Shown: positions 32,790 through 45,603 of the stretch, in pieces | How positions within the stretch are numbered: position 1 is the stretch's first letter | Layout of the letters: each line of letters starts with the position of its first letter | Source: Xiphydria camelus | Taxonomy: Eukaryota > Arthropoda > Insecta > Hymenoptera > Xiphydriidae | Direction: 5' to 3' | DNA length: 64,000 bases | Assembly: GCA_963678675.1 (NCBI GenBank) | Contig: OY783199.1 | Span: forward strand, 21,886,909 to 21,950,908 | Notes under the pieces: model-generated | Told to the model about the DNA's origin: nothing | Database searches by the model: none | What the model saw: only the letters and a program-made list of their open reading frames with translations | Made by a program: the position numbers and the translations under genes

Positions 32790-33128
32790 ATGAGGTATAT
32801 GCGAGGTAATCCGCTCAAGAGATTCGCGTACGAGGTACATTTCATTTTACCGAGGCTTATCTCGTCGACAAATGATAAAATTACAATGAGCGGCAGAATA
32901 TTTATTGGTCAACTTGAGAATCTTGAGAAACACTTGGTAGGTAAGTACCACGATATTTGGATATCAATACTTTTTGGGGGAGACGAAGCGAAATACGGGG
33001 CGTTCAAATTTTGTCGGGGTTATTGTCGACACAAAATTAGGAGTGGATATATCTTCGAAGGTACGTTTTTGGGGACAAGGGACGAGGCGAAATGCGGCAT
33101 GCTGTTTTTGTTGGGCTTTCTAAAGTGA
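32790..33128 (+). other. Open frame of 112 codons with an internal repeat, doubtful
   Basis: The predicted peptide has two related segments, GGDEAKYGAFKF at about residue 66 and TRDEAKCGMLFL at about residue 97, reflecting a DNA duplication of GACGA(A/G)GCGAAAT(A/G)CGG. No family is recognised. It may be a chance frame over a small duplication. Confidence 0.2.
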
Positions 33129-33289
33129 AGACAATTTTTAGTGATTGACATTTTTAAGGGGCCCCGCATATTCCTTAGCGTATTTTATATATTTCTAATG
33201 TGTTATGGGGTCGGATATGCCTGAACAAATCGACGAATTATATTATAGATGAATGAGAATTAATTCACAAAAACGTCAAAGTTTTATTC

Positions 33290-33980
33290 CCACGCGTACA
33301 GCGTAAACCCTCGTATAGCGCGCATTGCCGCAGCGTCGCGTCGGTGCGAAGTGGCGTCGCAGCGCGCTCCGCTGCACTTCGCCAGAAGATAGTCGCGAAT
33401 ACTGGTGGGCGAAGCAAGCAGTTTAGCGGTTTCAGTGTTTCGAAAGGACTTACCCGAGAGTGGAGGAAACTGCCGAAATGGTTTCGGCAGTAAACTCCGG
33501 GGGCTTAACTCGAAGCGTCTTAACGGCTTAATCGCCGTGGCAAATATATACGAATCACTCTTAACGCCAAAGACGCTTTAAGTGCTTCAATTAAAACGCA
33601 GTCGTCGATACAACGGCGGCTGCGACGACGACGACGGTGCGGGAGGGGTACGCCGAGCGCGAGAGTGCCGGGGGTGTAGAGGGGCACTAGGGTGCCTCGC
33701 ACTCGAGCCTCCTCGAATTGAGTTACAGTGCAGCCTCTCGAAAGCGGGAGGAAAGAGAAAGAGTGGGAGCTCGAATTAAAACATTTCGACACGGACTCTT
33801 CTTCCTCCCTTACTTCCGCTTCCTTGCCCTCCACCGTCCATCTCGCGTCTCGGTTTACAAGGGTACACGGTTCTCCGGGAACCGATTCGCTAGGAAATCC
33901 AATTTATTCTTTCCGACGAATTCGCTGCGAGAACTCGCCTTAATTCCAGGAGAGCACCACATCGCACCATTGCCGAGTTA
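33290..33980. other. GC-rich island
   Basis: CpG-rich with a perfect stem CTGCCGAAATGGTTTCGGCAG at 33471-33491 and many GCG triplets. Overlapping frames on both strands without motifs. Confidence 0.3.
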
Positions 33981-33981
33981 G

Positions 33982-34202
33982 GCTAAGAACATGCTGAAGC
34001 AGAGAGCAGAGCGGCGATTAGACTGGAGAGCAAAGCGGTGAAAACAAACCTGTACTTTCTTATTCGAATACGCATAGTGGGTCGCATGGCGGTAATACGA
34101 TTCACTATGCGTGTTCCAATACGAAAGTACAGATTGTTTTTCGCTGCTTTGCTCTCAAGTCTCATCGCTGCTTTGCTCGCTCTATTTCAGCATGTTCTTA
34201 GC
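33982..34202. repeat. Foldback element with arms of about 100 bp
   Basis: Left arm from GCTAAGAACATGCTGAA and right arm ending in its inverse; both contain repeated AGAGCAAAGC.G and GTACTTTC.TATT. The frames on each strand here are products of the palindrome. Confidence 0.8.
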
Positions 34203-35660
34203 TTCAAGGGCCCTCTGTCAACATTATTGTAGTTGACGGTATCAAAAGAAGTTCGCGAAAAGTTCTCAGTTAATTTCTAATGGTTTTTTTTGCAGCGCAA
34301 ATAATTTGAAAACTATTCGGCATGTTTTTTAGGTCGAAAATAGGTTTTCAGAATGTATTATGACTAAGAAATTATTAATTGATTACTGAAAGTAGAGCAG
34401 ATAACTGTCATCGTCATGTCTGAGAATGTTTGAAGTCGATTTGACAGGCACCAACATTTTTAGCTAGATTAGATATATTGTGTAGTCACGGAGAATGCGC
34501 GCGCAAAAAAAAAAACCAGCAATTTTTACAGCTTCATCCAGTAGAACAGAGATTCGAGCTGATTCTCAAGAATTTGTACAGAGGGCATTTCTATTTACAA
34601 GTTCATAACTCTAGAAATACTAGTTTAACCAGATATAATATCTGCTCCTATAGGAACTTCTACCCCTTCCCTAGGAATTTCTATCGGTTTCCCAGGAAAA
34701 ACACCTAATTACTGTGCAATTCTGTAGTTTCTTGGGCGAAATCATAGTTTACGTTAAAGTCAAATTGTAATTCGTGCAGTTTCTTTTTCTCCGTGTGCAA
34801 AGTAACTTCCAACCTGTGTGGTTCACTGCGCATTATTGATTCCAATACATTTCACTGCGATGTCTTGTTAGTACACAGCGTTATTACTCAGGGCGTAAAT
34901 GATGCCGGAGTGGACCATTTTTCTGATATCTAGTGAATATTTTGTTTTAGATCTTTCGCGCGAGTGCTACATGTCATTCATAGACGTTATAACCAATTTT
35001 TTCTTTGATTTGAATAAGCATAATATATCCAGGAATGATATACTCTTCAGTGTTACTACGCCAATGAGTTTCACTATTTTGTCAACAGCGAGGTCGTTCT
35101 CAAATGTTGCGCGAGAAGTTTCTTATACGGATTTTCAAAGTCCCTAGAACTGACAGAGAGCTCTTAACCTTTAATTTGGCAGATGTTAATAAAACATTTT
35201 TTAGTGCGATAATTGTTTTTCATGAATTGGGGCTTACTAGACACATTTATAATAAAAAATTTAAATTTTAACCGATAGGAATAAATTTATTAATTGTATG
35301 TGTAGGAATAAATGTATTAGTTGCAAGAAAATAATTGGATAATACATTGTATATTATCGGATACCTACATTGCTTAGTTTGAAGTAAAACTACAAAGTTC
35401 ATGAATCAATTGTTTAATTCACGTGTTAAATACCAAAAACTTACCTGTGGCGTGCATCACCCACTGCAACTAGCGTCCATGTTTGTCCACTGACATGTAG
35501 TTACCGTGGTTAACACTAAATGGAGCAACGAGCTATTTGTGGGTTTATATATTAAGCTATTTAAGTAACTTCGACTAGAAAATGTATGAGGTTAAGGATT
35601 TTTAGTATATTTTGAGTTAAGAAAAAACAATGTATCTTATGAGATACACTGTCAAATTAA
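34203..35660. other. AT-rich gene-free DNA
   Basis: Frames at 34478 and 34899 are short, lack motifs and look random. No strong repeats. Confidence 0.4.
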
Positions 35661-35667
35661 GGGTTAA

Positions 35668-35776
35668 GCCGGGAACCGACCAGGTCAACATTTTTGCGAC
35701 ACGTAGCATGCGACGTTGTCGCACTTTGTCGCGCGCATTCAAACTAAATCGCGCCTTCTTCTGTAGAATCCCGGCT
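35668..35776. mobile_element. TTAA-flanked MITE 1
   Basis: Ends GCCGGGA and TCCCGGC(T) are inverted, with TTAA on both sides (35664-35667, 35777-35780). Fits a piggyBac-type non-autonomous element. Confidence 0.55.
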
Positions 35777-35780
35777 TTAA

Positions 35781-35873
35781 CCCTGCGTTAGTAAGGTGGG
35801 GTATGTCATACCCCAACTAAATGCAATTTTCACATTACATTGTTTCACCTTACCAACGGAGGGTTAAACGCAT
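35781..35873. mobile_element. TTAA-flanked MITE 2, adjacent
   Basis: Ends CCCTGCGTTAGTAAGGT and the inverse of ACCTTACCAACGGAGGG. TTAA on the left is shared with MITE 1; TTAA on the right at 35874-35877. A small palindrome GGGGTATGTCATACCCC lies inside. Confidence 0.65.
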
Positions 35874-35879
35874 ATCGCA

Positions 35880-36668
35880 CGCGCTGAAAAGAGCATCGCC
35901 GATGTTACCACGCGATCGAAGTATATATACCTACGCGTAAATTATTCCGCGACGGCGAACCATTCTGTTAAACTGCTCCGGCGATTTCCGGTGAAGTTAA
36001 TTATTAAGGGTGAAAAGTTACATCAAAGGGGTTAGCGGAGAGAGGTATAGAGACCGCAGCGAGGACAAATATCATTCCGCCGTGCGGAGTGGCGTGGGTA
36101 GTGGTGAAGGGTGGGGGGGAGTATCAGAAGGCTTCGTCGGGTCTACGCGCGCGTGTAAAAGAAGGGAAAAATCATAAAGGATAATGAAGAGCCGTAATTC
36201 AGCACCGGGTCGGGCCACGCAACGCATTATTTAGGCGGAGCGCAGGCTACCGCTCCTCTCCACTCACCCGCCTACGTATTATCCACCGCGCCAAGGCTTG
36301 GCTTTCCGAAGGGGCGGCTGCAACGTGTGCAAAGGTGGACGCGCGAAAGTGCGCAGTCCGCACGGCGTGCATAGCGGTGTATGCAAATATTTAATTAAAG
36401 CTACGGCATATGTGCCCCGCGGTATAGAGCGCGACGGGGCCAGGGATGAGGGTGGGACGGCACTGTAAATATATGATTATGCATGAGCTTCGGTGCTGAG
36501 TGCACTTTCACGACCGTATATGTATACGAACGATGCGCGTTACCCGCGTATCTCCCGAGCGTGTCGCGACTTCCTGGGAGTCGCAGTCGAATTATTATCG
36601 ACCGTCGCGCGCCGTTGTGTCGATTCCGCGTCTATCCGCGTGGACGGACGGAAGGATGTATAAAGGTG
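35880..36668. other. GC-rich island
   Basis: CpG-rich, with G runs (36110-36120) and C/T-rich tracts. Two overlapping frames at 36483-36712 without motifs. Candidate regulatory DNA. Confidence 0.3.
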
Positions 36669-36904
36669 CACGGAGAGAAGAGTTTGTGGTAACCAGTCCC
36701 TCCTGTGGTTAGATTGAATTATTGCGGCGTATGACGTTCAGTATCATAAATGTGTCGATATTTACCATAAGTATTGTTACATTTGTTATATACAAGTACT
36801 TATGGTAAATATCGACGTATTTATGGTACTGAACGTCATACGCCACAATAATTCAATTTTACCGCATGGACTGTGGGTGTGGTTACCACAAACTTTTCTC
36901 CGTG
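36669..36904. repeat. Foldback element with arms of about 110 bp
   Basis: Arms start CACGGAGA.AAG.GTTTGTGGTAACCA and stay alignable through TTGAATTATTG.GGCGTATGACGT to TATTTACCATAAGTA near the centre at about 36785. Confidence 0.9.
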
Positions 36905-37530
36905 TGGGATTTCGTTGTGATGGTCAGCGGTCGCGTCTGACCATCGCGGACTGGTGCACAGAAAAAACTAATTTTGTGTTAGTAACAACATCGAAAACCA
37001 GTTATTATATCAGCTTTTTTTGTTACGGTAACAAAAATAGATTGCTGTTGAGATGAAAATGTTTGACAGGTTTCCTTAATTACAATGAATATTATAGTTT
37101 TTCTTTCTTTTTTTTTCGCTACTATAACAAATCGATTTATTAAAATAACAAATCGATCAGTTGTCACTATTTTAACAAATATTTGTTATAGGTAGTAACT
37201 TTGATAATGTTACAGTAACAAATTATTTTTTCCATACATTTTCGTTAGAGTGGCTGCACCCTAGTAGACATTGAATCGAGACAGTGTCATGGCACTTTCA
37301 AGTTTTTTCCGTTTCAAATAAGGTGTTGGTAAGGCATAATTAAAGGTAATTTTTCTAATTTCGTGTCAGCAATATTTGTTATCATTGCCTATAATAGAAG
37401 TAGATCTTCATTATACGTTTTTACACGTATTTATTATATATATTTCACTAGCAACAATGTACGCGTTTCGCACGTACTTTTCTTTTATTTGTCATTATTT
37501 AATCACATAGATTTTTACACTTTGACGATT

Positions 37531-37770
37531 AGCAAACGTCGCTCACTCACACTTTCAAGATTTTAAATTCGAGATAGCAAATTCGGCTAATAACATTCAC
37601 AGAAAAATGAGATTCATTATGGCATATCATTTGGTAATTAGCAAACGTTACTTATGTATTGAAAATGACCCTTCACACTCTCAAGATTCAAGATAGCGAA
37701 TATCGATATGAAGTCTGCCAATAAAATTCTCGGAAAAGTGGCTTCATTTTTCAAGATTCGTTGTGACATG
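37531..37770. repeat. Degenerate direct duplication of about 110-130 bp
   Basis: TTAGCAAACGT, CACACT.TCAAGATT and GATAGC.AAT occur in the same order twice, at about 37529-37580 and 37639-37700. The regions before (36905-37530) and after (37771-38190) are AT-rich without genes. Confidence 0.5.
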
Positions 37771-38192
37771 TCTTTTTCACGAACGGATAATCATATCGCT
37801 AAGAGTTTATGCTTTCTCCGCGGGATGGCAAGATTTTTAACGCGGCGTAGCGCCTCGATATTACTCATCAACGCCTTGATTCAATTAAGGTATTGCTAGA
37901 AAATTTCTACTAGGGTGGGTTGTATTCGGCAATTGTAGACTAGCAGAGTAGTGCAATAAGTACGTACTGCGTATGCATAGAGAAAATATGTATGGGTATA
38001 TAAACAAATTATTAATTTTGGAACACGAGAAAGATGATAAAGAAGTTTTATTGCAACTGATGTCACACATGAAAAAGTAAGTATATTAAACTTTTAATTG
38101 CGAAATGTCTTGAAAATAACTGAATCAATATTTTGAAAATTTTTACTTTTTAACATAATTGATTTATAAATGATATATAGTATATAGATATA

Positions 38193-38453
38193 TGAGTCGC
38201 TTAGTTTCAAAATCGGCCAATTCCAAGTAAGCAAATTTGTCAGGACTTCAAAAAATATGTACCATATAGAAATGCAAGCATTAATTTATGCGATTCTTGG
38301 TACATATACCTATAAGTATATTGCTTCGGAACAACTAATCCATATGTGTATACAAAAAATTCTTGGAAGATTTTGCTGCATTATAATTTTTTAAATGGAG
38401 ATGGTCGATTTTATCAAATACGGAGGTGGCCGATTTTGAAACCAAACGACTCA
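38193..38453. mobile_element. TA-flanked MITE, 261 bp
   Basis: Ends TGAGTCGCTTAGTTTCAAAA and the inverse of TTTTGAAACCAAACGACTCA, with TA at both sides. Tc1/mariner-type. Confidence 0.8.
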
Positions 38454-39314
38454 TATAATTATATGTACTTCACATATCTCGACTACTTCGGATATTAACC
38501 ACCTCTATGATCATTGTTCAATTTGTTCCAGGAATCTAAAATAGTTCCAGGAGATCTGTAGTATTTATATTATATCAGGGTCTGATATGGATGCCTGATA
38601 CAGACCTAATCGGATAAGCATGATCGGGTCACAGGAAGGGATTCGCGTTACATCCTTTACCAGGTCCTAACCAGGAAAACATATCATGATATGGACATGA
38701 ATTCGAGCAAGCCTGATTTGGTTCTGAAGGTGATCTGACTTGAATCTCTAATCGAATTTACGCGCGCTTCTTCGAACACTACTGCGGTTTACGGGCAAAT
38801 ATTGCATTTTTCAATCTCGACGCGCTTATCGGAGAAATGATGCCTATTCAATTAGTCGCGAATCCGTGAACAAAACTTAATTCTTCTATTGAATGCGCGT
38901 TGCTCCGAGTCCAATATATTTTACTGCAAGCTCGCATTCAACTCGATTGTTTCTCTAGACTAGATACAAATTCGAAAGCTCCGACTTATCAGTTCTTATC
39001 GAATGAGTCGATCTCCGTTTCGTTAAGTTATTATTTCTAGAAGCGCCCTGCAAAACTCCCACGAATTAAAAACATATAAATTATGAAACCCCGCATATGA
39101 AACTCTCATAAACGTCGGTATCTATACCTACAACTCGCCCAGTTTTGCCGGCGGACTTTTTTTTTTAGAACTCCGCGAATCCTGCAGCCGGTGACCCGGA
39201 CGGCGCGACTCGCCGTGACTACACACGTGCGAGGGGGTCCCACTGAACTTTTACCAGACGTTTTTTTTTTCACCCTCCGGCCGCATCGACCATAAAACTC
39301 CGCTCCGTAAAGGT
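38454..39314. other. Gene-free DNA
   Basis: Short GATATGGA- and CCTGAT-type repeats at 38570-38720 are the only structure noticed. The 72-codon minus frame at 39106 lacks motifs. Confidence 0.35.
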
Positions 39315-39545
39315 TACCGCACACTAGGGCGTCGCGTCGCGGCGCGTCAAAATACCGACTGGGATAAAATACATAGAAATAAATGTACTACCGCACACTA
39401 GAGCGGCGCGGCGCGGCGCGTCGCGTCGCGTCAGGGACGGGGTTCTTGCCCAGAGCGGCTCTTCGCGTCGCGTCGCGTCAAAATACCGACTGGATAAAAT
39501 ACATACAAATGAATGTACTACCGCACACCTCGTCTCGCGGTAAGA
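39315..39545 (+). repeat. Tandem units with GCGTCGCG cores
   Basis: Two units start TACCGCACACTAG at 39315 and 39389, and a third begins TACCGCACACC at 39519. Each full unit ends with GCGTCAAAATACCGACTGG and AAATGTAC or GAATGTAC. Unit 1 is 74 bp and unit 2 is 130 bp; the second is longer because its GCGTCGCG core is expanded. Confidence 0.85.
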
Positions 39546-39719
39546 AGAGGGGAGGGACAGCCGCAGTAACTAGGCAGACCGGGCAACAAGCACGGCGCAG
39601 ATAAGTTCGTTTCAATTTGAAGAACGGGCCACACGGCGGGGTTACGGCCGGTACTGCTACCACCGCAGTACCGCCGGGTCATTTCATATGCATTTTAATT
39701 AATTCCACGCTCCAAAGCA

Positions 39720-40127
39720 GTGAGTAACAACATTGCCAGGGAGGGGCCCCGCCCCATTTATAGTGGCGACATGTATCGCTTGCCCCCCTCCCCGCTTTTC
39801 TCGTCCCCAGAGCCGTTTGCGGTCTACATCTGTTTCTCCGTCCTCGTCTCCTTTGCCACTTTGATTTATTATAGTTGGTGCCTTCAGCGTCCCTCTTTCC
39901 TCGGCTGGGCATTCCGACGAGTACTGCAATGGGGCGTGTTTGTTTGTCTCTCAACAATCACTGCGATAATGTTGCATGAGAAGAAACGTACGAGGAAACG
40001 TTTATTTGACATAATACTACGGGTCGAAAGTATGGAGATAGCCTCAAAAAAGTTTCGTCGTATATTGGTCGTATTAGGCCACACACCAATCTTGCGTGCT
40101 ATTCTTAGTAATATAATAGATGGATGA
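39720..40127 (+). other. Open frame of 135 codons, unidentified
   Basis: Begins in GC-rich and ends in AT-rich DNA, without stop. The predicted peptide has a hydrophobic stretch at about residues 32-52 and a basic C-terminal half (KKRTRKR). It does not match a family I know, and minus-strand frames are equally long over the same bases. Retained as a possible small membrane protein or transposon remnant, with low confidence. Confidence 0.2.
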
Positions 40128-40349
40128 ATCAAAAACTATTCAAAGATACTATTAAACTTTCTCAATAAAGATCAACTATTCAAAAGTATTTAGAGTCTTC
40201 CAGTAGTACCTTCTGTAAATACTGTTAACAATTCGTCTTTCAATAGTACCTAACTATTGACATTAATTATAATATTGAATCTTAATAACAATTTAAGTAA
40301 AAAATATCCAATAGCAAAATTAAATATCGTCGTCAAAACTGCAAAACCT

Positions 40350-40458
40350 CGTATCTGCAATTTTTATCGAAAATGAGATAACTTTGTTAACGTGTAGTAG
40401 ACCTTTTGATACATATACATATAAAGTTATCTTATTTTCGATCAAAATTGCAGATACG
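40350..40458. repeat. Hairpin with about 36-bp arms
   Basis: CGTATCTGCAATTTT and ATCGAAAAT.AGATAACTTT are repeated in inverse order, with one or two differences, around a 37-bp loop. Confidence 0.85.
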
Positions 40459-40759
40459 ATGTGCTGAGTGATCGGTGTGGGTGAAACGAATGTACCATTA
40501 TGGACAAATTAATTGGTTTTTGTATTATATATCTGGTCTATGACTACTGAATGCAAAGGTTTTGACAGATCGTACCCGGCCGAACTCTGATTATTATTAT
40601 TTTTTCTACTATATTTTTACATACTTTTTCCACCCAAGCTTAGCACTCAGTATCCGTGTCGATTCACCACGATGTTAAAATAGTGATATTATTATGATAA
40701 GTTTTGTTATTACAAAGTTATCAACATCCTAAATATCGAATCATATTCAAGATGGCGGA

Positions 40760-41640
40760 CTACTACTGTGTGTGTGTGTGTGTCAGGTCTTAAATATCTT
40801 TCTCGCTGTATTCGATATCAATTCGCGCAGCGTTCCCAGTAAGTAGTAACGTCCATCACCCGTGCAGCCACAGCGGGAAATCCCCCTTTCTCTCGGCGCG
40901 TCACTCCGGCCGCAGTCGCGATGCGACGTGTCCATTCGTATTCGTTCGTAAAGTTTTATTTCGCCGCGCAATTATCAACATCAACGACGTCGCCTCGCGG
41001 GCAGGATCCGATCCGGCGAGAGAAATACGAGACGTTGAAAGCGTCTCTACCGCCGCGTCCACCATCACCGCCCTCTTTGTAAGTCATCCCCAGTTTCTCC
41101 GTTCGTGACTTCCGCGCGTGCGCGCGCGCCCTCGGCGAGTAACGAGATGTACCGTTGGCTTTGAAGGCACCGCAGTCGCGGGCGACGGGGGCGGATTCGC
41201 AGTCAAAGAACGAGATAATTGCTCGCACACTGCGCCGTGCCGCCCGTAACTCGACGCCTGCGGTCGCGAAGCTCGTGGAAACCGACTGCCGCTACTGCTG
41301 TTGGTGCTGCCACGTATCCATGGGATTGTTTCGAATGGAGGCAGACGCACGAAAACGTTGGTACACGTCTAGTCTGACGGCGGAAATATGTTCGAGGGAT
41401 ATCTCGCGAACATTTCACGGGATACACATACGTGTTACACATATGTCCGCAGCGAATACCTCCGCTATCGTCGCTGCTGCCCGTCCGGCTCATTACATAT
41501 ATATATATGAACGCATTTCCGCCGGTGAGTCTGTTGCTCGACGAAGGGAATGCCGCTTGAAAGGGAATACGTGCGCGATTAAAGTGTACATTCCGATATA
41601 CTTACTCGGCACGATGCGTCTCGTTGACCCGACATACTAA
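40760..41640. other. GC-rich island after a GT repeat
   Basis: (GT)n at about 40768-40782 precedes CpG-rich DNA with overlapping frames up to 161 codons on both strands. None shows a domain, so I treat the openness as a composition effect. Confidence 0.3.
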
Positions 41641-42580
41641 TATGATATTATTGTCTTATCGTACTCTCCTAATCTGAATCAGTACAAATAAGAGAAACTC
41701 AGTGTATAAGCAGAGTAGCCTTATATTCACTGGATTTCAGTGACTTTTCACTGATTCAAATTTCTTAATCTCTTAGAGTATGCGTTAGTTTTCTTTAAGA
41801 GGGCGATTGTAATGTTGACGAATGTCAGGGTGAAGCGTGTTATATTTATTGGGAAAGTGACAAGAAGGAAGTGTAAGATATTAAGTGTAGGAAGTGTAAG
41901 AAATTCATCCTTTAAGGGAGAAGACTATTGTATTAAAATTAAGTAGGGATAAAAAGACTTTTATTACTCGTTATGCGATAGTACTGTTACAGTGAGTTTG
42001 AGAAAATTATTAGAAATTATTAATAAGTGGAGCTGCAATGCATTTATTTCAAAATTATACAGTTTTCCAACTAGACGACAACATAATTCGGTCGATTTTT
42101 GTCTGATCAACTTGCAATTTTGGCAGGACATTTATAACAACATTCTTATCTCCAGTTTAAGGGATGATCTTAGTTGGTGTCTGTAAAATTTACTCAATTA
42201 AATAAGTCAATCACTGCATATTGACGTTACGCGTTATATCTTATTCGAACAACAAATCGAATCACCTCATACTTTCCATGAATGTTTCACGTAGAAAGTC
42301 ATATAACTACATCGAGCCAATTTCTTCAATTCGAATAAAAACCTTTCAAATATCTCTTTCCAGTAAATAATTTACTCGATTCAAATGAATAGTGCTTTAG
42401 TTGAAATGTGAGTTAAATTGATCGATGAAAAGTTGAGTTTGATGCTGATTAATACTAAATCAAAGAGAGCGGCTATATTTATTCGAAACTAGAGTACAAG
42501 AGGGATGAACGCCAAAATTGAAGTGCAAGTTCAAAATCGATTACCCTGACTAGATATTTTGATTAGATATTCAAAAAAAG
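41641..42580. other. AT-rich gene-free DNA
   Basis: No motif-bearing frame and no strong repeat. A short run of GGAAGTGTAAGA repeats lies near 41865-41905. Confidence 0.4.
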
Positions 42581-42584
42581 TATA

Positions 42585-42763
42585 ACTAAAAAAAGTCTAT
42601 TTGAATTAAATAAATGTTTTGCGTATCTTCTTAATCGAGTGAACCTATAGCAGAACATTTATCTAATTCAAATGGACTTTTGTTCGATGTGAATGAATTC
42701 CTATATTCATCTTAAATAAATGTTTCTACTAGGTTTGTATTCAACAAGATCTTTTCCCTGGGG
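42585..42763. repeat. MITE-like inverted-repeat element, copy 2
   Basis: Second copy of the element at 1-214, with AAAGTCTATTTGAATT on the left, its inverse AATTCAAATGGACTTTTGTTC on the right, and the shared tail ending near AGATCTTTTCCC. Confidence 0.7.
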
Positions 42764-43600
42764 GTGTACCTATTGAGCTTCCATTCAATTCTTGCACAGA
42801 AGACGCGTCTGCGAACAACCGTGTTGCGCGTTATGCCCGCAACGGGACACCGCGCGTCATCGATAGTTCCGAATTGTCGCCAAGTCGACGGTGATCCCCT
42901 TCGCGGCAAGAAATGACTCCCGTCGACGACGTAACGACCCGTTGCAAGCCGCGGAACCGATCCCTCGTCAGTGGCTCGGCTCGTTGAATATTCAAGCCCA
43001 ATGTGCATCTACATAACTCCATCATCGCGTCCCGGGGTACCTGCGTACTCGCTATCGCGGTTTGCTCGCGCGACACCTCCGCAAGGGGATTTGCCGGGTG
43101 AGAGAGAGAGAGAGAGAGAGGGGGGGATGAGGCTTTCGCTTTGAACCCCCGTAAACGGATTTCCCGCGCGGCTAATAGACAACGATATAGTTCCATTGTC
43201 ACGCTCAGGATCTTGGAGGATGAATCGAGTTATCGGAAGTTACGCGAGAGCCGTGTCGAACGGCGCATTCGTAATTATGCCACGTCGTACACCGGTATCC
43301 CGCGTCGAGTCCTTCTTATCCGCGGTGCCTTACAGCCTTCACGATCGAACTTACGCGGGACGGAAACGCGCGGATCGATGGAGGAGTAATGAAGGAAATT
43401 ACCACTCCAGGATGGAGGAGGTCGCGCGAGATGGGCTCTTGCGAGGGCCACTTTAATGTGTATAGGATGTGCAAGGTGTATGGGGTATTTAGCGGGAACT
43501 GTGGGTAGCTGCGGGAGAGTGCAATCTATGATTTCTTGATGAGAATTCATATTCGATGCTACCGCGGCGCTCGCCAACACTCACCGTTGCAGCTCTATAG
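42764..43600. other. GC-rich island with (GA)n
   Basis: (GA)n at about 43099-43121 in CpG-rich DNA. Overlapping frames on both strands (to 123 codons) without recognised motifs. Confidence 0.3.
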
Positions 43601-44094
43601 CTCGTTCTTGCCGTAAATCAAGATAGCCCCGGTAGAAGCATTCTAGACGGTAGTTCATTCTTAGATTAGTTCGAAATCTAGATGACATATTGATACTTTT
43701 ATTACACTTTAACGAGGACTCCTAGATTAAATACACTGCACTGAAAAAATGTACAACTCGCACACGGCAACCGGCATAGTTCTGACAGTTATATAATACT
43801 TTGAGGTTTATTTGATGATACAGGTAGTATAACAATGCCAATGTGACTAGAGCAATAAGCGTTGTTGAATTGAAACATATATTTATTATGGTAAAATAGA
43901 AATAAGTATTGCAAAGGTGAACGGAACATATTTTTGTACTAATATACTACTGGGATTACCGTGTATCTGTACAATTTTTCTCGGTGTAAGACTTAATGAA
44001 AGTATCTGTGCGGGGAGTAAGGTGGGGTGGGGATAGTTGGGCAGAGAGGTAAGTTGGCCAGCGCTTATTATTTTGTAAGTAAAACAGACATATA

Positions 44095-44425
44095 AGTGTA
44101 TGAATTTATTTAAAACCATAAGTGCATTTAAACATCGAATATAATTCTCTGTCTGAATTTTTTATTTGAAGGAGAAAAAACGCGGGAAGTTCTTTTTTAT
44201 GAAAATTTTTTAATAAATCTTTCAAGTCGAATTTTGTAGTAACTTGATTTACAATAATTTTCCTTTCAAATGATGCCTTTTACTTCTTATATATAAATCT
44301 TGAACATGGCGATCTTAATTGATTTCAAATATTTTTTGGAGAGTATTTTACGTATCAATATTTGTTGGCACTGAGTGAACATGCCGCCTTTTTTTACAGA
44401 GAATCTGTTTTTGCGAGGAGATTTC
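44095..44425 (+). repeat. Single arm of foldback family F
   Basis: Matches the right arms at 50100-50390 and 62545-62843 (landmarks CATCGA.TATAATTCT, GAACATGGCGATCTTAATTG, TGAACATGCCGCC). The inverted left arm is absent, so this copy is truncated. Homology with the 50-kb copy continues to about 44460 (TTTCACTACTTTTTGGAATT). Confidence 0.8.
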
Positions 44426-44429
44426 ACTA

Positions 44430-45340
44430 CTTTTTGGAATTTATTCATAAGGAGAACATGTACATGTAGGAGAATAGCTTTTTATTACCACAAAATTAAA
44501 GTCTCACATTTTATACCGATACGAGCCAATTAATTATAACCACGTTACTTTTGATTTATTCTCGTGATATTTTGAAAGGGATTTATAGACTAGAGAGAGC
44601 CCTTATATTTTTCACTTTGCCTTAGTATTTTGGAGAAATAAAACATATACCGCTTTCGAATTTACAGGCCATCGGATTTTTCTCATATTTTGGTCGTCTA
44701 CAGAAATCCATGTAGACGTTTTACCCTCAACTCTAAGTATACTCTTCCAATGACCGTGACGAATTGTTTCATCACATGTAAAGATACCACTTATGACAGT
44801 ATATATGTATGTTGTTACATATATTAACTCGAGACGTTGGAATAGTTTTAAGAAATCCTTTTGCATGCATCGCTGAAATTTTGCCCCCTTACTCGTAAAT
44901 AAATTTCTAGCACAGCATCGATATTTTGCTGCACCTGTATTCTTCTGGGACGTCCTAAAATAATTATAAAAACCCTATATAATTCAGCCCTAACAAGTAC
45001 AATCTTATCGAGCTGTACTTTATCGAGGAGATCTTTCGACGTAATGATTCAGAAATGTTTCTATGATGTTTTGCAACATTCGCGAATTTATCGAGAAATA
45101 TATATTATGAGTAAAGGAATGTTTCTAACATACGGTAGTGTTCACGAATATTGTGAAATATCGCAGGAATGTTACAGAAAAGTTACTTGCAAAAACGTGC
45201 TTTGCGAGGTGTAAATGATGATATTTTGTAATTTCCATCGTTACACCAGAGGCGAAGAAGAGATGAAATAGAAGTGGGGTACATGTACACTTCACGTTTG
45301 ACAGGTCGGTATATAAATTGGAACTTGTGATAGTATAATA
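44430..45340. other. AT-rich gene-free DNA
   Basis: No supported gene. The minus frames at 44612 and 45183 have no recognised motif. Confidence 0.35.
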
Positions 45341-45603
45341 CGAAAGACGAAATATATCGATAAAGAAAAAATATTAATAAAGTAGTTACTCCATTATCGC
45401 AATCCAATTCCATTGTATCCCTTATTTTTCTGCTACGACTTTGATTGTTGATAGTGGATGGATCAACCAATAAATTTGATTTTTCTTCACTATCAACAAT
45501 CAAAGTCGTGACAGAAACATAAGGGATACAATGGAATTGGATTACAATAATGGAGCAACTACTTTATTTTTATTTTTTCTATATCGATATATTTCCTCTT
45601 TCG
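45341..45603. repeat. Foldback element with arms of about 110 bp
   Basis: Arms begin CGAAAGA.GAAATATATCGAT, share AAGTAGTT.CTCCATTAT and TCCAATTCCATTGTATCCCT, and meet near 45465. Confidence 0.9.

Noticed and set aside
41155..41640. 161-codon plus-strand frame
   Set aside because: Same reasoning: composition-driven frame crossing a TA microsatellite (YIYIYE), no domain.
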